Assembly (NCBI GenBank): GCA_009920815.1
Contig: RFZH01000153.1
Span: forward strand, 1 to 5,640
Direction: 5' to 3'
From: Paracoccaceae bacterium
GTDB taxonomy: Bacteria; Pseudomonadota; Alphaproteobacteria; Rhodobacterales; Rhodobacteraceae
Length of the DNA: 5,640 nt
Made by a program: the position numbers and the translations under genes. The notes beneath the pieces are model-generated. The model searched no databases. It was given only the letters and a program-made list of their open reading frames with translations, and was not told the origin of the DNA. Shown here piece after piece: positions 5,304 to 5,640 of this stretch. Position 1 is the first letter of the stretch. The number at the start of each line of letters is the position of its first letter.

Positions 5304-5640
5304 ATGAGCCAAAAACACAGACCCCTTGTTATCGAAATTAAGCCAACCGATCCTGCCCCCCACCCTGCGGATGTACCTGTCATCAATGATGACTTATCCA
5401 CCGTTGCCCAAAGGCCCTATGCAAAGACAGGCGGGCGTATATGGACATGGCTCGCAACGCTTTTGGCGTCATTATTTTTCACCTATATGTCAATTCAACT
5501 TTGGGATTTCGCTTGGGCCCTAATGGCAAGAAATGACAGTGTTGGGTGGATTTTCCTAGGGCTTCTTGGCACAACATTTACAGTGATGGTCATAGCAATC
5601 GCGGCAGAAATCTTGGCGATTGTCCGGCTTAAAACCATGG
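5304..5640 (+). CDS. YcjF-like inner-membrane protein (TIGR01620/DUF697 type), N-terminal 112 residues
   Basis: The frame stays open to the right edge, so the C-terminal part is missing. The visible protein has a charged, proline-rich cytoplasmic N-terminus (1-45, starting MSQKHRPLVIEI), then two likely transmembrane helices at about 46-67 and 80-107, separated by a short loop (WALMARNDSV). This is the layout of YcjF/TIGR01620 proteins, whose soluble DUF697 domain follows the helices. Assignment rests on that layout plus position 9 bases behind ycjX, the standard ycjX-ycjF arrangement; the diagnostic C-terminal domain cannot be seen. Its weak ribosome site (AGGA) overlaps the ycjX stop codon, so translation probably depends on ycjX. 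YcjF is the likely gene name, but it is left blank because only part is visible. Confidence 0.8.
   Translation, partial: MSQKHRPLVIEIKPTDPAPHPADVPVINDDLSTVAQRPYAKTGGRIWTWLATLLASLFFTYMSIQLWDFAWALMARNDSVGWIFLGLLGTTFTVMVIAIAAEILAIVRLKTM

Overview
The window looks like the chromosome of an alphaproteobacterium, most likely Rhodobacterales/Roseobacter group. This rests on the proteins themselves (DUF1150 beside a small heat-shock protein, a YdcH/DUF465 protein upstream of purEK, YcjX followed by a YcjF-like membrane protein) and on base composition near 50% G+C. No similarity search was run. The window is almost fully coding. There are no mobile elements, CRISPR arrays, tRNA or rRNA genes, and no gap longer than 300 bases.

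Layout. (1) Positions 1-913, minus strand: a tight cluster reading right to left, hsp20 (IbpA-type chaperone), DUF1150, and the N-terminal part of a PhzF-family isomerase cut by the window edge. Gaps are 2 and 17 bases. (2) Positions 914-1062: a divergent promoter region with a candidate heat-shock-type promoter for hsp20, a sigma70-like promoter for the rightward gene, and an imperfect palindrome over both -35 elements. (3) Positions 1063-2886, plus strand: a YdcH/DUF465 small coiled-coil protein, then purE and purK, which overlap at TAATG. A strong intrinsic terminator follows at 2933-2958. (4) Positions 3002-3769, minus strand: truA, tRNA pseudouridine synthase. (5) Positions 3882-5640, plus strand: ycjX (P-loop NTPase, DUF463) and, 9 bases later, a YcjF-like two-helix membrane protein cut by the right edge.

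How the genes fit together. purE and purK form the two-step carboxylation module of de novo purine synthesis (AIR to N5-CAIR to CAIR). The hsp20-DUF1150 pair looks translationally coupled and probably stress-induced. YcjX/YcjF are members of the sigma32 regulon in E. coli, so two stress-linked loci may flank the housekeeping purEK and truA genes. The least understood parts are DUF1150, the YdcH protein and the YcjX/YcjF pair. I see no clearly new multi-gene system; the most useful leads are the DUF1150-Hsp20 coupling and the palindrome in the divergent promoter.
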